From NCBI RefSeq assembly GCF_019175365.1, contig NZ_CP059572.1, positions 4,464,001-4,528,000 of the forward strand: a stretch of DNA of 64,000 nt, given 5' to 3'. The notes beneath the pieces are model-generated. The model was given only the letters and a program-made list of their open reading frames with translations. It did no database searches and was not told the origin of the DNA. The position numbers and the translations under genes were made by a program. Of the stretch, positions 8,769 to 18,097 are shown one piece after another (position 1 is the stretch's first letter; the number at the start of each line of letters is the position of its first letter). Source of the stretch: Actinomadura graeca (GTDB lineage: Bacteria > Actinomycetota > Actinomycetes > Streptosporangiales > Streptosporangiaceae).

Positions 8769-11231
8769 TCAGAAGAGCGTCCTCGGTCGTACGGCGTTGG
8801 CCCGCATGACCATCGCGTGCCGCCGCGCCGGGTCGTCGGCGAGCTTGGCCAGCACCCGGTAGTGGCCCTCCAGCCTCGCGCGCAGCCTCGGCTCGCGCAT
8901 CTCGACACCGAGGATCTCCTGCCGCCGCCCGGTGCGCGGTTGGTCGCCCCGCGCGTGGAGCCAGGCGACCGCGGCCTCCAGCACCTCGACGGCGAACGCG
9001 GCGTACCGCCCGGTGTCCAGCGTCAGCGACTGGAGCCGGCCTCCGGCGTCGGCTAGCTCCGCCTCGTCCAGGTCTCCGGCGCTTCGCCCGCGCACGGCCA
9101 CCGCGACCGCGGAGAGCTGCGCGGCGAGGTGGTGGATGGAGGTGCGGGGGACCGCGTCCAGGACGCGCCGGGCGCCGTCCCGGTCGCCGGCGGCCAGCAG
9201 GACGCGGGCCGACCCGAACGCGGCGCTCACGAAGGCCGGGTCGGTGCGCCACACCGTCTCGTAGAAACGGGCGGCGCCCGCGGTGTCGCCGCGCAGCTCG
9301 TGGCAGAACGCCAGCGCGAGCTTGGGCGCCTGCTCGCCGGGCATGAGGTCGTACAGGTCGGTGAAGACGGCCGAGGCGTCGCCGGGGCGCCCGTCCGCGA
9401 GGGCGCGGACGCCGCGGTACCAGTCGACGCGCCAGTCGTCCGGCTGGTCCGCCGCCAGGCCGTTGAGGAGCGTCTCGGCGCGGTCCGGCTCGCCCAGCTC
9501 GATCCGGACCCGCGCGAGGGCGAGCCTGACCTCGCGCGACGGCACCGGGGCCGCCTCCAGCGCGACGGCGAGGTCACCGGGGTCACCCGCGGTGAGCCCG
9601 GCGAGGAACCCCGCTGCCGGATCCAGCCCATGGACCAGCGGGACGGGCAGCGCCAAGGCCGCCGCCCGGGCCTCCAAAGGCGCGAGGACGGGCAGCCCCT
9701 TCCCGTTCGCGCGCGCGCCCTCCACGTCAGCGCGGCCGATGTCGAGGATCCCGGTACCCGCGGTGTGCTGCGCCGGTCCGAACAGCGGCGACGCCGCCGG
9801 TCTCGGCCGTCCGTCCTCGGCCGACAGGACCTCGCGGAGCACGCCGGTGAGCTGCTCGGCCATCTCGGCGGCGCTCTGGAAGCGGCGCGCGGGGTCGGGG
9901 TGCGTGGCGCGTCGCAGCAGCCGGTGGAAGGACTCGTGCCGCTGGAACAGCGGCACCTCCTCCCGGGGCGGCAGGCTGCGCAGATGCCGCCCGGTGTAGC
10001 CGCGGAACGGGAAGCTGAGCACGGCCAGGGTCCGTCCCACCGTGTACAGGTCGGACGTGACGGACGGCCCCACCGAGGCCACCTCGGGCGCCTGGTAGCC
10101 GGGCGTCCCGAAGATCGGGCTGTCGACGTCGAACACCCGCCGCACCCCGCCGAGGTCGATGAGCTTGAGCTGCTCCTCGGACTGGATGGCGTTGTCGGGC
10201 TTGAAGTCGCAGTACAGGAGCCCGACGCCGTGCAGGTAGCCGAACGCGCTCAGCACCTCCAGCCCGTAGGCGATCACCTGGCCGAGGGGCAGCGCCGTCA
10301 GCTCGCCCTCGGTGTCGCGGCGGCTGAGCAGGATCTCCTTCAGCGACCGGCCGCCGACGTACTCCATCACGATGTAACCGGCGTCGCCGTGCTGGACGAA
10401 GTTGTAGATCTTGACGATGTTCGGGTGCTCGACCTCGGCGAGGAACGCCCTCTCCGCGGCCGTGGCGGCGACCGCGTCGGCGTCCCCGGCGTCGAGCATC
10501 CCCTTGAGGACGACCCACCGGCTGCTCACGTTGTGGTCGCGGGCGAGGTACACCCAGCCGAGCCCGCCGTGCGCGAGGCAGCCGAGCACCTCGTACTGCC
10601 CGGCGATCAGCTCGCCCGCGCGGAGCTTCGGCGTGAACGAGAACGGATGCGCGCAGCTGGTGCAGAACCCCTCGGTGCGCCCGGGACGCCCGTCCCGGCC
10701 CCTGCCCACCATGTCGCCGCAACTGCTGCAGAAGCGCCGGTTCTCCGGGACCTGCGGATCGTCCATGATCGCGGACGCGGGGTCGCGGGCCGGGACGGGC
10801 GGCACCTCCACCAGCCCGGCGCCGAGCATCCCGCGCCTGGACGAGCCGCTGGAGGCCGTCCCGCGCCCGCCGCCCCGCGAGGCCGTCCGCCCGGAGACGC
10901 CCGTCGAGCCCGACCCTGCCGAACCGGAACCGGCCGAACCGGAACCGGCCGGGCCGCTGGAAGCCCGCGAGCCGCCGGAACCGCTCGAATTGCCGGAACC
11001 ACTCGAACCGCTCGAACCGCTGGAGGCCGGAACGGACACCGGCTCAGCGGCGCCCACCCCGACCGCCACGGCCGCGCGCGACGTCACGGCGCCGCCGACG
11101 GACGAGGGGACGCCCGCCGGGACGGACGGGTCCGCCGGCGGCGGCTCGGCGAGCGGCATCATGCCGCAGGTGTCGCAGAAGCCGTCGGCATCGACAGTGC
11201 CCGCGCAGCCGTCCTGCGCACATCGGGTCAT
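8769..11231 (-). CDS. pknG: PknG-type serine/threonine protein kinase with TPR domain
   Basis: This 820-aa soluble kinase has an N-terminal zinc ribbon (CAQDGCAG...FCDTCG) and a Ser/Gly low-complexity linker (about 55-125). A rubredoxin-like region with two CxxC pairs (FCSSCG, FCTSCA) follows near residues 165-195, then the kinase domain and C-terminal TPR-like helices. Kinase motifs include LAHGGLGWVYLARD, the Lys in VVLKGML, and a catalytic loop YCDFKPDN in which HRD is replaced. The metal motif is DLG in place of DFG. These are PknG features. The enzyme probably phosphorylates the adjacent FHA protein and links amino-acid status to central metabolism. Its stop overlaps nothing, and its start overlaps the upstream coiled-coil gene by 4 bp. 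Confidence 0.93.
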   Translation of the reverse strand: MTRCAQDGCAGTVDADGFCDTCGMMPLAEPPPADPSVPAGVPSSVGGAVTSRAAVAVGVGAAEPVSVPASSGSSGSSGSGNSSGSGGSRASSGPAGSGSAGSGSAGSGSTGVSGRTASRGGGRGTASSGSSRRGMLGAGLVEVPPVPARDPASAIMDDPQVPENRRFCSSCGDMVGRGRDGRPGRTEGFCTSCAHPFSFTPKLRAGELIAGQYEVLGCLAHGGLGWVYLARDHNVSSRWVVLKGMLDAGDADAVAATAAERAFLAEVEHPNIVKIYNFVQHGDAGYIVMEYVGGRSLKEILLSRRDTEGELTALPLGQVIAYGLEVLSAFGYLHGVGLLYCDFKPDNAIQSEEQLKLIDLGGVRRVFDVDSPIFGTPGYQAPEVASVGPSVTSDLYTVGRTLAVLSFPFRGYTGRHLRSLPPREEVPLFQRHESFHRLLRRATHPDPARRFQSAAEMAEQLTGVLREVLSAEDGRPRPAASPLFGPAQHTAGTGILDIGRADVEGARANGKGLPVLAPLEARAAALALPVPLVHGLDPAAGFLAGLTAGDPGDLAVALEAAPVPSREVRLALARVRIELGEPDRAETLLNGLAADQPDDWRVDWYRGVRALADGRPGDASAVFTDLYDLMPGEQAPKLALAFCHELRGDTAGAARFYETVWRTDPAFVSAAFGSARVLLAAGDRDGARRVLDAVPRTSIHHLAAQLSAVAVAVRGRSAGDLDEAELADAGGRLQSLTLDTGRYAAFAVEVLEAAVAWLHARGDQPRTGRRQEILGVEMREPRLRARLEGHYRVLAKLADDPARRHAMVMRANAVRPRTLF

Positions 11232-12472
11232 CGCCGCGTCCCCGTCTCACTCTCGCTCGCCCTGATCGCACGCTGGTACTCCGCCACCGCGACGGTCGCC
11301 GCGCGCAGGTCGCAGGGCGCCGTCCACAGAAGGTCGCGGGCCTGCCCGTACAGGCGGGTGAGGGTCTCGTCCTCGGCCATGCCGATCCGCGCGGCCTTGG
11401 CCCGGTACGCCTCCAGACGCCCTCGCAGCTCGCCCCTGCGTTCGAGCAGCCCGGCACTGAGACGCAGGTCGCCCATGGCGCGCTCCGCGGCGTCCTCGGC
11501 GGCGCGTTCCAGTTCGGCGACCTGCCCCGCCATCTCGACCCAGCGCTCCGCCTCCCGCAGCCGCTCCAGTGCCGCCAGCCGGTCGCGCAGTCCCGTGCCG
11601 AGACCGCGGCACGGCTCCGGCAGCAACGGCGACTCGATCTTGGCGACGGCGGCCTCGTAGGTCTCGCGGGCCCGCCGCTCGGTCTCCTCGACCCGCTCGA
11701 CGGACGCGACGAGCTGCTCCAGCAGCCCGGCGTAGTCGTCGCGCAGCCGGGCGACGCCCGCCAGCTCCACGCGCAGTCCCGCGAGCGTGGCGCGCACGCG
11801 GTCGAGGCGCACGGTGTCGGCCTGCCCGTCGCGGACGAGGGACAGCGGGTCGGTGCGGATGAGCCGGCCGAGCGCCGTCAGCTCCCGGCCGAGGCGGTCG
11901 AGCTCGGGATGGCGCGTGCCGTCCAGGGAGTGCGCCAGCCGCGCCGTCTCCCGCCACCCCTCCTCGGCCTCCTCCAGGGGCACCAGCAGCGCGGTCCAGG
12001 CCGCGTCCGCCGCCGCGACCTCTCCTGCGACGAACTCGTACGCCTCCGACATGAGGGCGACCGCACCGTCCAGCGTCACCCGTTGCTCCTGCGGGCCGAG
12101 CAGCGTGCGGGCCTCCAGCGGGATCTCGCCGTCGGGAACCTCCACCGACGGCCCCGACAGCAGCCCGCTCAGCTCCGTCAGCGCCGCCGCCGTCGGCCGG
12201 GGCGAGCGCTCGCGCAGCTCCACCGCCGCGTCCAGGACGCGCTGGTAGGCGTCGAACAGGCGCCACAGCATCGCGAGCCGCTCCTGCGCGGCGTCCCAGC
12301 GGCGCCAGGTCTCCCCGGTGAGGCGGGCGCCCTTCAGCAGCCGGCTGCCGTGGTGGCCGTCCAGGTCGAGCAGCGACGCGGCGATCCGGTCCCGCTCCTC
12401 CCGCAGGCCGCGCAGGGCATGGTCGACGCCCTCCCGGCTCATGGGCGCGGCGGCTGCCCCGCTTTCGTCCAC
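11228..12472 (-). CDS. Helical coiled-coil protein at the head of the pknG operon
   Basis: The protein has about 414 residues from the GTG at 12472 (with GGGA just upstream), or 404 from the ATG at 12442. It is almost entirely alpha-helical, with Glu/Arg/Leu/Ala heptads such as LEELVASVERVEETERRARE and LRDRLAALERLREAERWVEM. No enzymatic motif, signal peptide or TM segment is visible. It overlaps the pknG start by 4 bp, so translation is probably coupled and the protein likely belongs to the kinase module. Its molecular role is unknown. Confidence 0.75.
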   Translation of the reverse strand: MDESGAAAAPMSREGVDHALRGLREERDRIAASLLDLDGHHGSRLLKGARLTGETWRRWDAAQERLAMLWRLFDAYQRVLDAAVELRERSPRPTAAALTELSGLLSGPSVEVPDGEIPLEARTLLGPQEQRVTLDGAVALMSEAYEFVAGEVAAADAAWTALLVPLEEAEEGWRETARLAHSLDGTRHPELDRLGRELTALGRLIRTDPLSLVRDGQADTVRLDRVRATLAGLRVELAGVARLRDDYAGLLEQLVASVERVEETERRARETYEAAVAKIESPLLPEPCRGLGTGLRDRLAALERLREAERWVEMAGQVAELERAAEDAAERAMGDLRLSAGLLERRGELRGRLEAYRAKAARIGMAEDETLTRLYGQARDLLWTAPCDLRAATVAVAEYQRAIRASESETGTRR

Positions 12473-12769
12473 GTCAGTCCCGCGTTCGGTTCTCTCGGTC
12501 CCCGTGAGCGCCCCCGGGCCTGGACGGTCTGGGAGCGGGAACCGCTCCAGGATCGGGCATGCGCTCTCTTCCAAGTGTGATCCGTGACACTGTACGAAAC
12601 AAGCGCCTTCTCCGGGCGGCGCCCGCACCGCGTCATCGGACGATCACCGCGGGACCGTACCCTTGCCTCCAGGAACCTCGCGCCGCGAGGTGACGTTACG
12701 CAGGTAGGCCATGTACGAGAGGAGTGGTGAGTCCGCGGTGTCGGACCCCAGTCATAGACCCGGTGCCCC

Positions 12770-14344
12770 ATGGTGAGCGCGGCCCTGGGGGTGCTCGCGG
12801 TGATCCTTCTCACCGCCGCCACCGGGTACTTCGTCGCCCAGGAGTTCGCCTACGTCGCCGCGGACCGCGCGGCGCTCGGGGAGGCCGCCGGGAGAGGGGA
12901 CGCGTCCGCCCGCCGGGCGCTCAAGGTCATCGGCAGGCTGTCGTTCATGCTGTCGGGCGCGCAGCTCGGCATCACGATGACGACGCTGGTCGTCGGGTTC
13001 ATCGCCAAGCCCGCACTGGCGGAGCTGATCGAGCCGCTGCTGGACGTCGCGGGCGTTCCCGCCGGGGCAACCGGGGCCATCGCCCTCGCCACCGGCTTCG
13101 TCCTGGCCACGCTCGTCCAGATGCTGCTGGGCGAGCTGTTCCCCAAGAACCTCGCCCTCGCGCGCGCCGAGTCCCTGGCGCGCGCGCTGGCCGCGTCGAC
13201 GCTGGTCTACCTGACCGTCGCCGGTCCGCTCATCCGGTTCTTCGACCGCGCCGCCGAGCGCCTGCTGCGCGCCGCCGGCGTCGAGCCGGTCGAGGAGCTG
13301 CACAGCGGCGCCACGCTGGAGGAGCTCGGCGACATCATCGGCAAGTCGCACAGCGCCGGGCACCTCCCGGCCGACCTGTCCCGCCTGCTGGAACGCGCCC
13401 TGTCCTTCGGTGACCGGACGGCCGACGAGGTGATGGTGCCGCGCCCGCAGGTCCGGACGCTTCCGGGCACCGCGCCGGTGTCCGGCCTCATCGCGCTGAT
13501 CCGCGAGACCGGGCACAGCGTCTACCCCGTCTACGGGCAGGAGGTCGACGACGTCATCGGCGTCGCGGGCGCCCGCGAGGTCGCCGACGACGCGCTCGAC
13601 CCGGCGACGCCGGTGGCCGACATCGCCCGCCCGGCGCTGCTCGTCCCCGGCAGCCAGCCGCTGTACGGGGTGATCGAGCACATGCGCGAGGCGGGCGAGG
13701 AGTTCGCCTGCGTCGTCGACGAGTACGGCGGCCTCGCCGGGATCCTCACCTTCGAGGACGTCGCGGAGGAGCTCGTCGGTGAGATCGCCGACGAGACCGA
13801 CCCCCGCGAGGACGGCCCGACCTCCGGCCCCGACGGCTCCTGGCTCCTCGACGCCGGGATGCGCATCGACGAGGTCGGCCGCCTCACCGGCCTCGACCTG
13901 CCGGAGGGCGACGCCTACGACACCCTCGGCGGGCTCGCCATGGCCGAGCTCCGCCGCCTCCCCAGCCCCGGGGACCGGCTGACCGTCGCGCTGGACGGGC
14001 CCGGCCACGTCGAGCTGGAGGTCGTCAGCGTCGCGCGGCGCGTGGCGGAGAAGATCCGCATCCGCGCCTCCGCCGCACCCCCGCCCGCACCGCCGCCGGA
14101 CGCGGGACAGGACGCGAACACGGGACCGAGCGCGAACGCAGACGCGGGGTCTAGCGCGGCCGCGAACACGGGGTCAAGCCTGGACGCGAACGTGGCGTCG
14201 AGCCCGGACGCGGAGGCGGACGCGGGGTCAAGCGCGAACGCAAACGCGAACGCAGACGTAGACGCAGACGCGGGGTCGGGCGGGGAGCAGGGCGCCTCGC
14301 GGCACGGCCAGGCGCCCGGCCAGGAGGTGTCATGGACCCGCTGA
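12770..14344 (+). CDS. CNNM/HCC-family membrane protein with CBS pair
   Basis: This 524-aa protein has an N-terminal CNNM (DUF21) membrane domain with three to four TM helices and the signature FAYVAADRAAL. A CBS pair (about 220-340) and a CorC/HlyC-type C-terminal domain (DYGG-like VVDEYGGLAGILTFEDVAEELVGEI) follow. The family is implicated in Mg2+/Co2+ handling in bacteria. The last 85 residues are a low-complexity Ala/Asn/Asp/Ser/Gly tail encoded by imperfect GCGAACGCAGACGCGGGG-like units. The stop overlaps the start of a second CNNM gene by 13 bp, indicating an operon and probably a heteromeric transporter. Confidence 0.9.
   Translation: MVSAALGVLAVILLTAATGYFVAQEFAYVAADRAALGEAAGRGDASARRALKVIGRLSFMLSGAQLGITMTTLVVGFIAKPALAELIEPLLDVAGVPAGATGAIALATGFVLATLVQMLLGELFPKNLALARAESLARALAASTLVYLTVAGPLIRFFDRAAERLLRAAGVEPVEELHSGATLEELGDIIGKSHSAGHLPADLSRLLERALSFGDRTADEVMVPRPQVRTLPGTAPVSGLIALIRETGHSVYPVYGQEVDDVIGVAGAREVADDALDPATPVADIARPALLVPGSQPLYGVIEHMREAGEEFACVVDEYGGLAGILTFEDVAEELVGEIADETDPREDGPTSGPDGSWLLDAGMRIDEVGRLTGLDLPEGDAYDTLGGLAMAELRRLPSPGDRLTVALDGPGHVELEVVSVARRVAEKIRIRASAAPPPAPPPDAGQDANTGPSANADAGSSAAANTGSSLDANVASSPDAEADAGSSANANANADVDADAGSGGEQGASRHGQAPGQEVSWTR
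14100..14285 (+). repeat. In-frame low-complexity repeat tract in the CNNM gene
   Basis: The tract consists of imperfect GCGAACGC / GACGCGGGG units encoding alternating Asn-Ala, Asp-Ala and Gly-Ser-Ser. It forms a disordered C-terminal tail directly before the downstream gene start and is likely to vary in length between strains. Confidence 0.65.
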
Positions 14345-15348
14345 CCTCACTGCTGATCACCGTCCTGCTGCTGGTCGGGAACGGGTTCTTCGTCGCCGCC
14401 GAGTTCGCGCTGGTCGCGGCCAACCGCTCCCAGCTGGAGCGCGCGGCGGCCAAGGGCAGCCGTCCCGCGGTCGCCGCCGTCGCCGGGGTCCGCGAGCTGT
14501 CGCTGATGCTCGCGGGCGCGCAGTTCGGCATCACGATGTGCTCGCTGGGCCTCGCGATCGTCACCGAGCCCGCGTTCGAGCACGTCCTCGAACCGCCCCT
14601 TCACGCCGCCGGGGTGCCCGAGGCCGGGTCGAAGGCCATCGCGCTGACGTGCGCGCTCGCCGTGGTGACGTTCTTGCACATGGTGGTGGGCGAGATGGCC
14701 CCGAAGTCGTGGGCGATCACGCACCCGGAGCGGTCGGCGCTGCTGCTGGCGCTGCCGTTCCGCGGGTTCGCGAAGGTGTCCAGGCCCGTCCTCGCGGCGC
14801 TCAACTCCACGACCAACGGGCTGCTGCGGCTGATCCGCGTCACCCCGCGCGACGAGCTGGACAGCCACGCCGACCCGGCCCGCCTCAGCCACCTGCTGGG
14901 CGAGTCGCGCCGCCTCGGACTGATCGGACGGCACGACCACGAGCTGCTCGGCCGGGCCATCTCCGCGCGGGAGGCGACGGTCGGGCCGCTGGTCGTCCCG
15001 GCCACCGCGGTGACCACGATCGGCGCGGACGCGACCGCCGCGCTGATCCGCCGGACCGCGACCGCCAGCGGCCACAACCGGCTCCTCGTCCGCGACCGGG
15101 ACGGCGCCATGACGGGCATCGTGCACGTCCGCGCCGCCATCACCGAACCGGACGGCGAGCGCCGGGCCGGTGACCTGGCGCATCCGGCGCCCGTCCTGAC
15201 CGCGGAGACGACCGTGCTGGACGCGGTGACCCGGATGCGCCGGACCCGCGCCCCGCTCGCCGTCGTGAACGACGCCGGCGGCGGGTTCGCGGGGATCGTG
15301 ACCCTGGACGACCTCCTCGCCGAGCTGCTCGCGGCGAACCCGCACTGA
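14332..15348 (+). CDS. Second CNNM/HCC-family membrane protein
   Basis: This 338-aa protein is paralogous to the upstream gene. It has an N-terminal CNNM domain (FFVAAEFALVAANRSQLE, TM helices to about residue 150) and a CBS pair with IVHVRAAI and IVTLDDLLAELL. It lacks the C-terminal CorC/HlyC domain, as second members of such tandem pairs usually do. It starts within the last codons of the first gene (13-bp overlap), so the two are probably made together. The substrate is not provable from sequence. Confidence 0.9.
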   Translation: MDPLTSLLITVLLLVGNGFFVAAEFALVAANRSQLERAAAKGSRPAVAAVAGVRELSLMLAGAQFGITMCSLGLAIVTEPAFEHVLEPPLHAAGVPEAGSKAIALTCALAVVTFLHMVVGEMAPKSWAITHPERSALLLALPFRGFAKVSRPVLAALNSTTNGLLRLIRVTPRDELDSHADPARLSHLLGESRRLGLIGRHDHELLGRAISAREATVGPLVVPATAVTTIGADATAALIRRTATASGHNRLLVRDRDGAMTGIVHVRAAITEPDGERRAGDLAHPAPVLTAETTVLDAVTRMRRTRAPLAVVNDAGGGFAGIVTLDDLLAELLAANPH

Positions 15349-15463
15349 ACGGCCGGACGAAGATCATCATGCGGCCGGGCGGTGCACCGGGGCGTCCTGA
15401 CCTGTGAGACGTTAGTCCCGAGAAGAAGGGGAGAAATAGGGCCCCGGTGTCGATCTGGACGGG

Positions 15464-18097
15464 ATGGCGTCGGTGAAGCAGTCAGCAGGGCCCCACGGGC
15501 CGAACGAGGACGGGTCCGCCCGCGCGGCGGACCCGGAGGCGCCCGCGCCGGACGCCCCGGACCTGGACGTCCGCGCGGCCATGACCACCATGCCGATCGA
15601 CGAGGCCGCGGGGGCGCCGACACCGCCGCTCGGCGTCGCCGGCGCGGAGGGCGGCTGGGGCGGCCCCGACCTGGTCGAGGCCGTCTACGGGCCGCTGACC
15701 GGGACCTACGAGCGCCTCGACACCCGGCTGCGGGAGACGCCGGAGGACGTCCCTCCGGCCGGGTGGGCTCCGCATATCGCCGCGTTGCGCGCGTTCCGGG
15801 CGCAGCGCGTCGCAGGCGACTGGGAGACGCTGGCCCGCCTGCTCGTCGCCCCCGGGTCGCTCACCTCCGCGACGGGGCAGGCGCGGCTCGTGGAGGTGGA
15901 GGAGGACGAGGCCGCGGCGGTCCGCGAGACCGTCCGCGCACTGCTGGCCACGAGCGAGCGGACCCTCCTCCTGGCGCCGACACAGCGGAAGGCCGAGGAA
16001 CTGCTCCACGGCCTGGCGGACGACCCGGACATCTTCCCCCTTCTGATCGAGACCCGCCCGGAGGCGCCCTCGCCGCCGCTTGCTGACCCTTTGGTGGAAG
16101 CAGGGCAGAACGGGCCCGCCGAGCCGGTCGAGCCGGTCGAGCCCGCTCCGCGAGGCGACTTCGGCTCCAACGGCACCGTCGAGTTCCGTCCCATCACTGA
16201 CCCGTCCGAAATTCCGTTCGCCGAGCCCCTCGCGGCCCCGCACGCCGTGCCCCCTGACGACACGCGTCCCGACGAGACCGAGCCGCGCGGGCCAGCGCCT
16301 GGCGGCCCGACGCTTCCCGGAAGCCCGGAGCCCCTGCGCCCGGCGGAGGACTCGGCTCCGGAGACATGGGTGCGGGAGGCCGCCGTCAGAGCGGTCGGGG
16401 AGTCGTGGCGGCAGTCGTGGTCGGCGGAGGCGCGCCTGCTCCAGCGCGGGCTGATGTGGCTGGAGCAGTGGCCCCGGGACGCCGCGGCGCTGGAGGCCGC
16501 CCAGGCGGACGACCTGCGGCGCCGCGAGGAGCTGGAGGCCGGGCTGGCCGCGCTCGCCGCGGACATCGAGGCCGCGCGGGAGCTGTCCGCCGCCGCCGCG
16601 AAGGCCGCCGTCGACGCCGAGGCCGAGGCGGAGCGGCTCGTCGCCGTCCAGGACGAGGCGGAGGCCGAACTCGCGGGGCCGAAGGCGGAGGCCGGGCGGC
16701 TCCAGGAGGTCGCGGACGCGACGGCGGCCGAGGCGGGTGAGCGGACCCGCGTCGCCGACGCCGCCCACGCGCGCTGCGCCCAGCTCGACCAGCGCGCGAT
16801 CACGGCGCAGTCGGAGCTGCGCGCCGCGCGGGAGCTGGAGGCGTCGCTGACCGACGAGCTGGCGCGGGCCCGGGAGGAGCTGCCCAGGGCGGCCGAGGAG
16901 GCGAATCGTCTCACCGCGGCCGACGCCGACGCCGCCGCGGAGGGGCACGCGGCCTACTACCGGCTGGTCTCGGCGGAGTCGGCGCTGTCGGCGATGCGGC
17001 GGAAGATGTCGCTCGGCCAGCGCCTGCACGTGGCGTCGCCGCCGTCCGGGCTGAGCGGCCTGCGCGCCGAGGTCAAGGCCAGGACCCGCGAGGCCGACGA
17101 GGCGGCCCGGCGGGCGAAGGAGGCCAAGGACGCGGCGGAGCGGGCCGAGGCCCGCCGGCAGGAGATCGCCGCGTTCGTGTCCGACGGCGGGACGCGGCTG
17201 GCGACCGCCAAGGAGGCCCAGGAGCGCCTCGGGACAGAGCTGACCTGGCTCGCCACAGAGCGGGAGACCGCGACCGCCGACCACCGGGAACAGGCGAGGC
17301 TCGCCGCCGAGGCCGTCGACCGGGCCACGCAGGCCGGCCTGGCGGCGCGGGCTGCGCAGCAGGCCGCTCGGGTGATCGAGGAGCGGCTGGAGTCGGCGCG
17401 CGCGGCCCGGGAGGCGGCCCTCGCCACCGCCGTCCGCGCCAGGGCCGACGCCGAGGCCGCCGCCGCCCGCGCCGAGGAGGCCCGCGCCGCGCTGGAGCGG
17501 CGCACGGCGGAGGCCGAGGCGGACCTGGCCGCCCGCACGGTGGAACTGCAGACGGCCACGGAGGCGGAGGCACGCTCGCGGGAGAACGTCCGGGAGATCT
17601 GCGGCTCCGACCCCGTGGAGGAGCCCGGCCTGATCGCCACGCACCAGCGGCAGGCGATGGCGCGCATCGAGCAGCTCACCGGGTACCTGGAGGGCGGCGG
17701 CGCGGCGGGAGGGGCGGCCGACCGCGCGGACGGGTCGCCCGCCCGCACCGCCGGCCTGGTCGTCGGCACCCCGCTGGGCGCCGGCCTGGCCCTCGCCGAC
17801 GAGGAGTTCGACGCCCTGATCGTCGCGGACGCCGGGGCGGTGACGGACGCGGAGTTCCTCATCGGCGCCGTCCGGGCCCGCCGCTGGATCCTCGTCGGCT
17901 CCCTCGGCGCCCGGCCGACGGCCTACCCCGAATACACCGCGTTCCTGGAGGACACCACGCCGGAGCACACTCCCGAGGACGGCGCGGAGGCCGTGGCCGG
18001 GGACGTCGCGGCCGGGGACATCGCGGAGCGCCTCGCGCTCAGCCCGTTCACCCGCGCCGTCACGGTGGCCCCCGCCCTCGTCACCGGCCGGGGCTGA
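15464..18097 (+). CDS. Large coiled-coil protein with helicase-like end segments
   Basis: This 877-aa protein has three parts. Residues about 60-190 contain ERTLLLAPTQRKAEELL, which resembles motif Ia of SF1 helicases. Residues about 300-740 are a very long Ala/Glu/Arg coiled coil (LEAGLAALAADIEAARELSA and similar). The C-terminus has DALIVADAGAVTDAEFLIGA then RRWILVGSLGARP, in the order and style of SF1 motifs II and III, but with Ala-Asp instead of Asp-Glu. No Walker A is visible. It may therefore be a degenerate helicase-derived structural protein. It ends exactly where the converging holin-like gene ends, with no gap. The function is unknown. Confidence 0.7.
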   Translation: MASVKQSAGPHGPNEDGSARAADPEAPAPDAPDLDVRAAMTTMPIDEAAGAPTPPLGVAGAEGGWGGPDLVEAVYGPLTGTYERLDTRLRETPEDVPPAGWAPHIAALRAFRAQRVAGDWETLARLLVAPGSLTSATGQARLVEVEEDEAAAVRETVRALLATSERTLLLAPTQRKAEELLHGLADDPDIFPLLIETRPEAPSPPLADPLVEAGQNGPAEPVEPVEPAPRGDFGSNGTVEFRPITDPSEIPFAEPLAAPHAVPPDDTRPDETEPRGPAPGGPTLPGSPEPLRPAEDSAPETWVREAAVRAVGESWRQSWSAEARLLQRGLMWLEQWPRDAAALEAAQADDLRRREELEAGLAALAADIEAARELSAAAAKAAVDAEAEAERLVAVQDEAEAELAGPKAEAGRLQEVADATAAEAGERTRVADAAHARCAQLDQRAITAQSELRAARELEASLTDELARAREELPRAAEEANRLTAADADAAAEGHAAYYRLVSAESALSAMRRKMSLGQRLHVASPPSGLSGLRAEVKARTREADEAARRAKEAKDAAERAEARRQEIAAFVSDGGTRLATAKEAQERLGTELTWLATERETATADHREQARLAAEAVDRATQAGLAARAAQQAARVIEERLESARAAREAALATAVRARADAEAAAARAEEARAALERRTAEAEADLAARTVELQTATEAEARSRENVREICGSDPVEEPGLIATHQRQAMARIEQLTGYLEGGGAAGGAADRADGSPARTAGLVVGTPLGAGLALADEEFDALIVADAGAVTDAEFLIGAVRARRWILVGSLGARPTAYPEYTAFLEDTTPEHTPEDGAEAVAGDVAAGDIAERLALSPFTRAVTVAPALVTGRG

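Noticed and set aside
8705..8908. N-terminal extension of the VWA protein
   Set aside because: It overlaps the 3' part of pknG and shows no VWA-family similarity; the ATG at 8704 leads straight into the domain.
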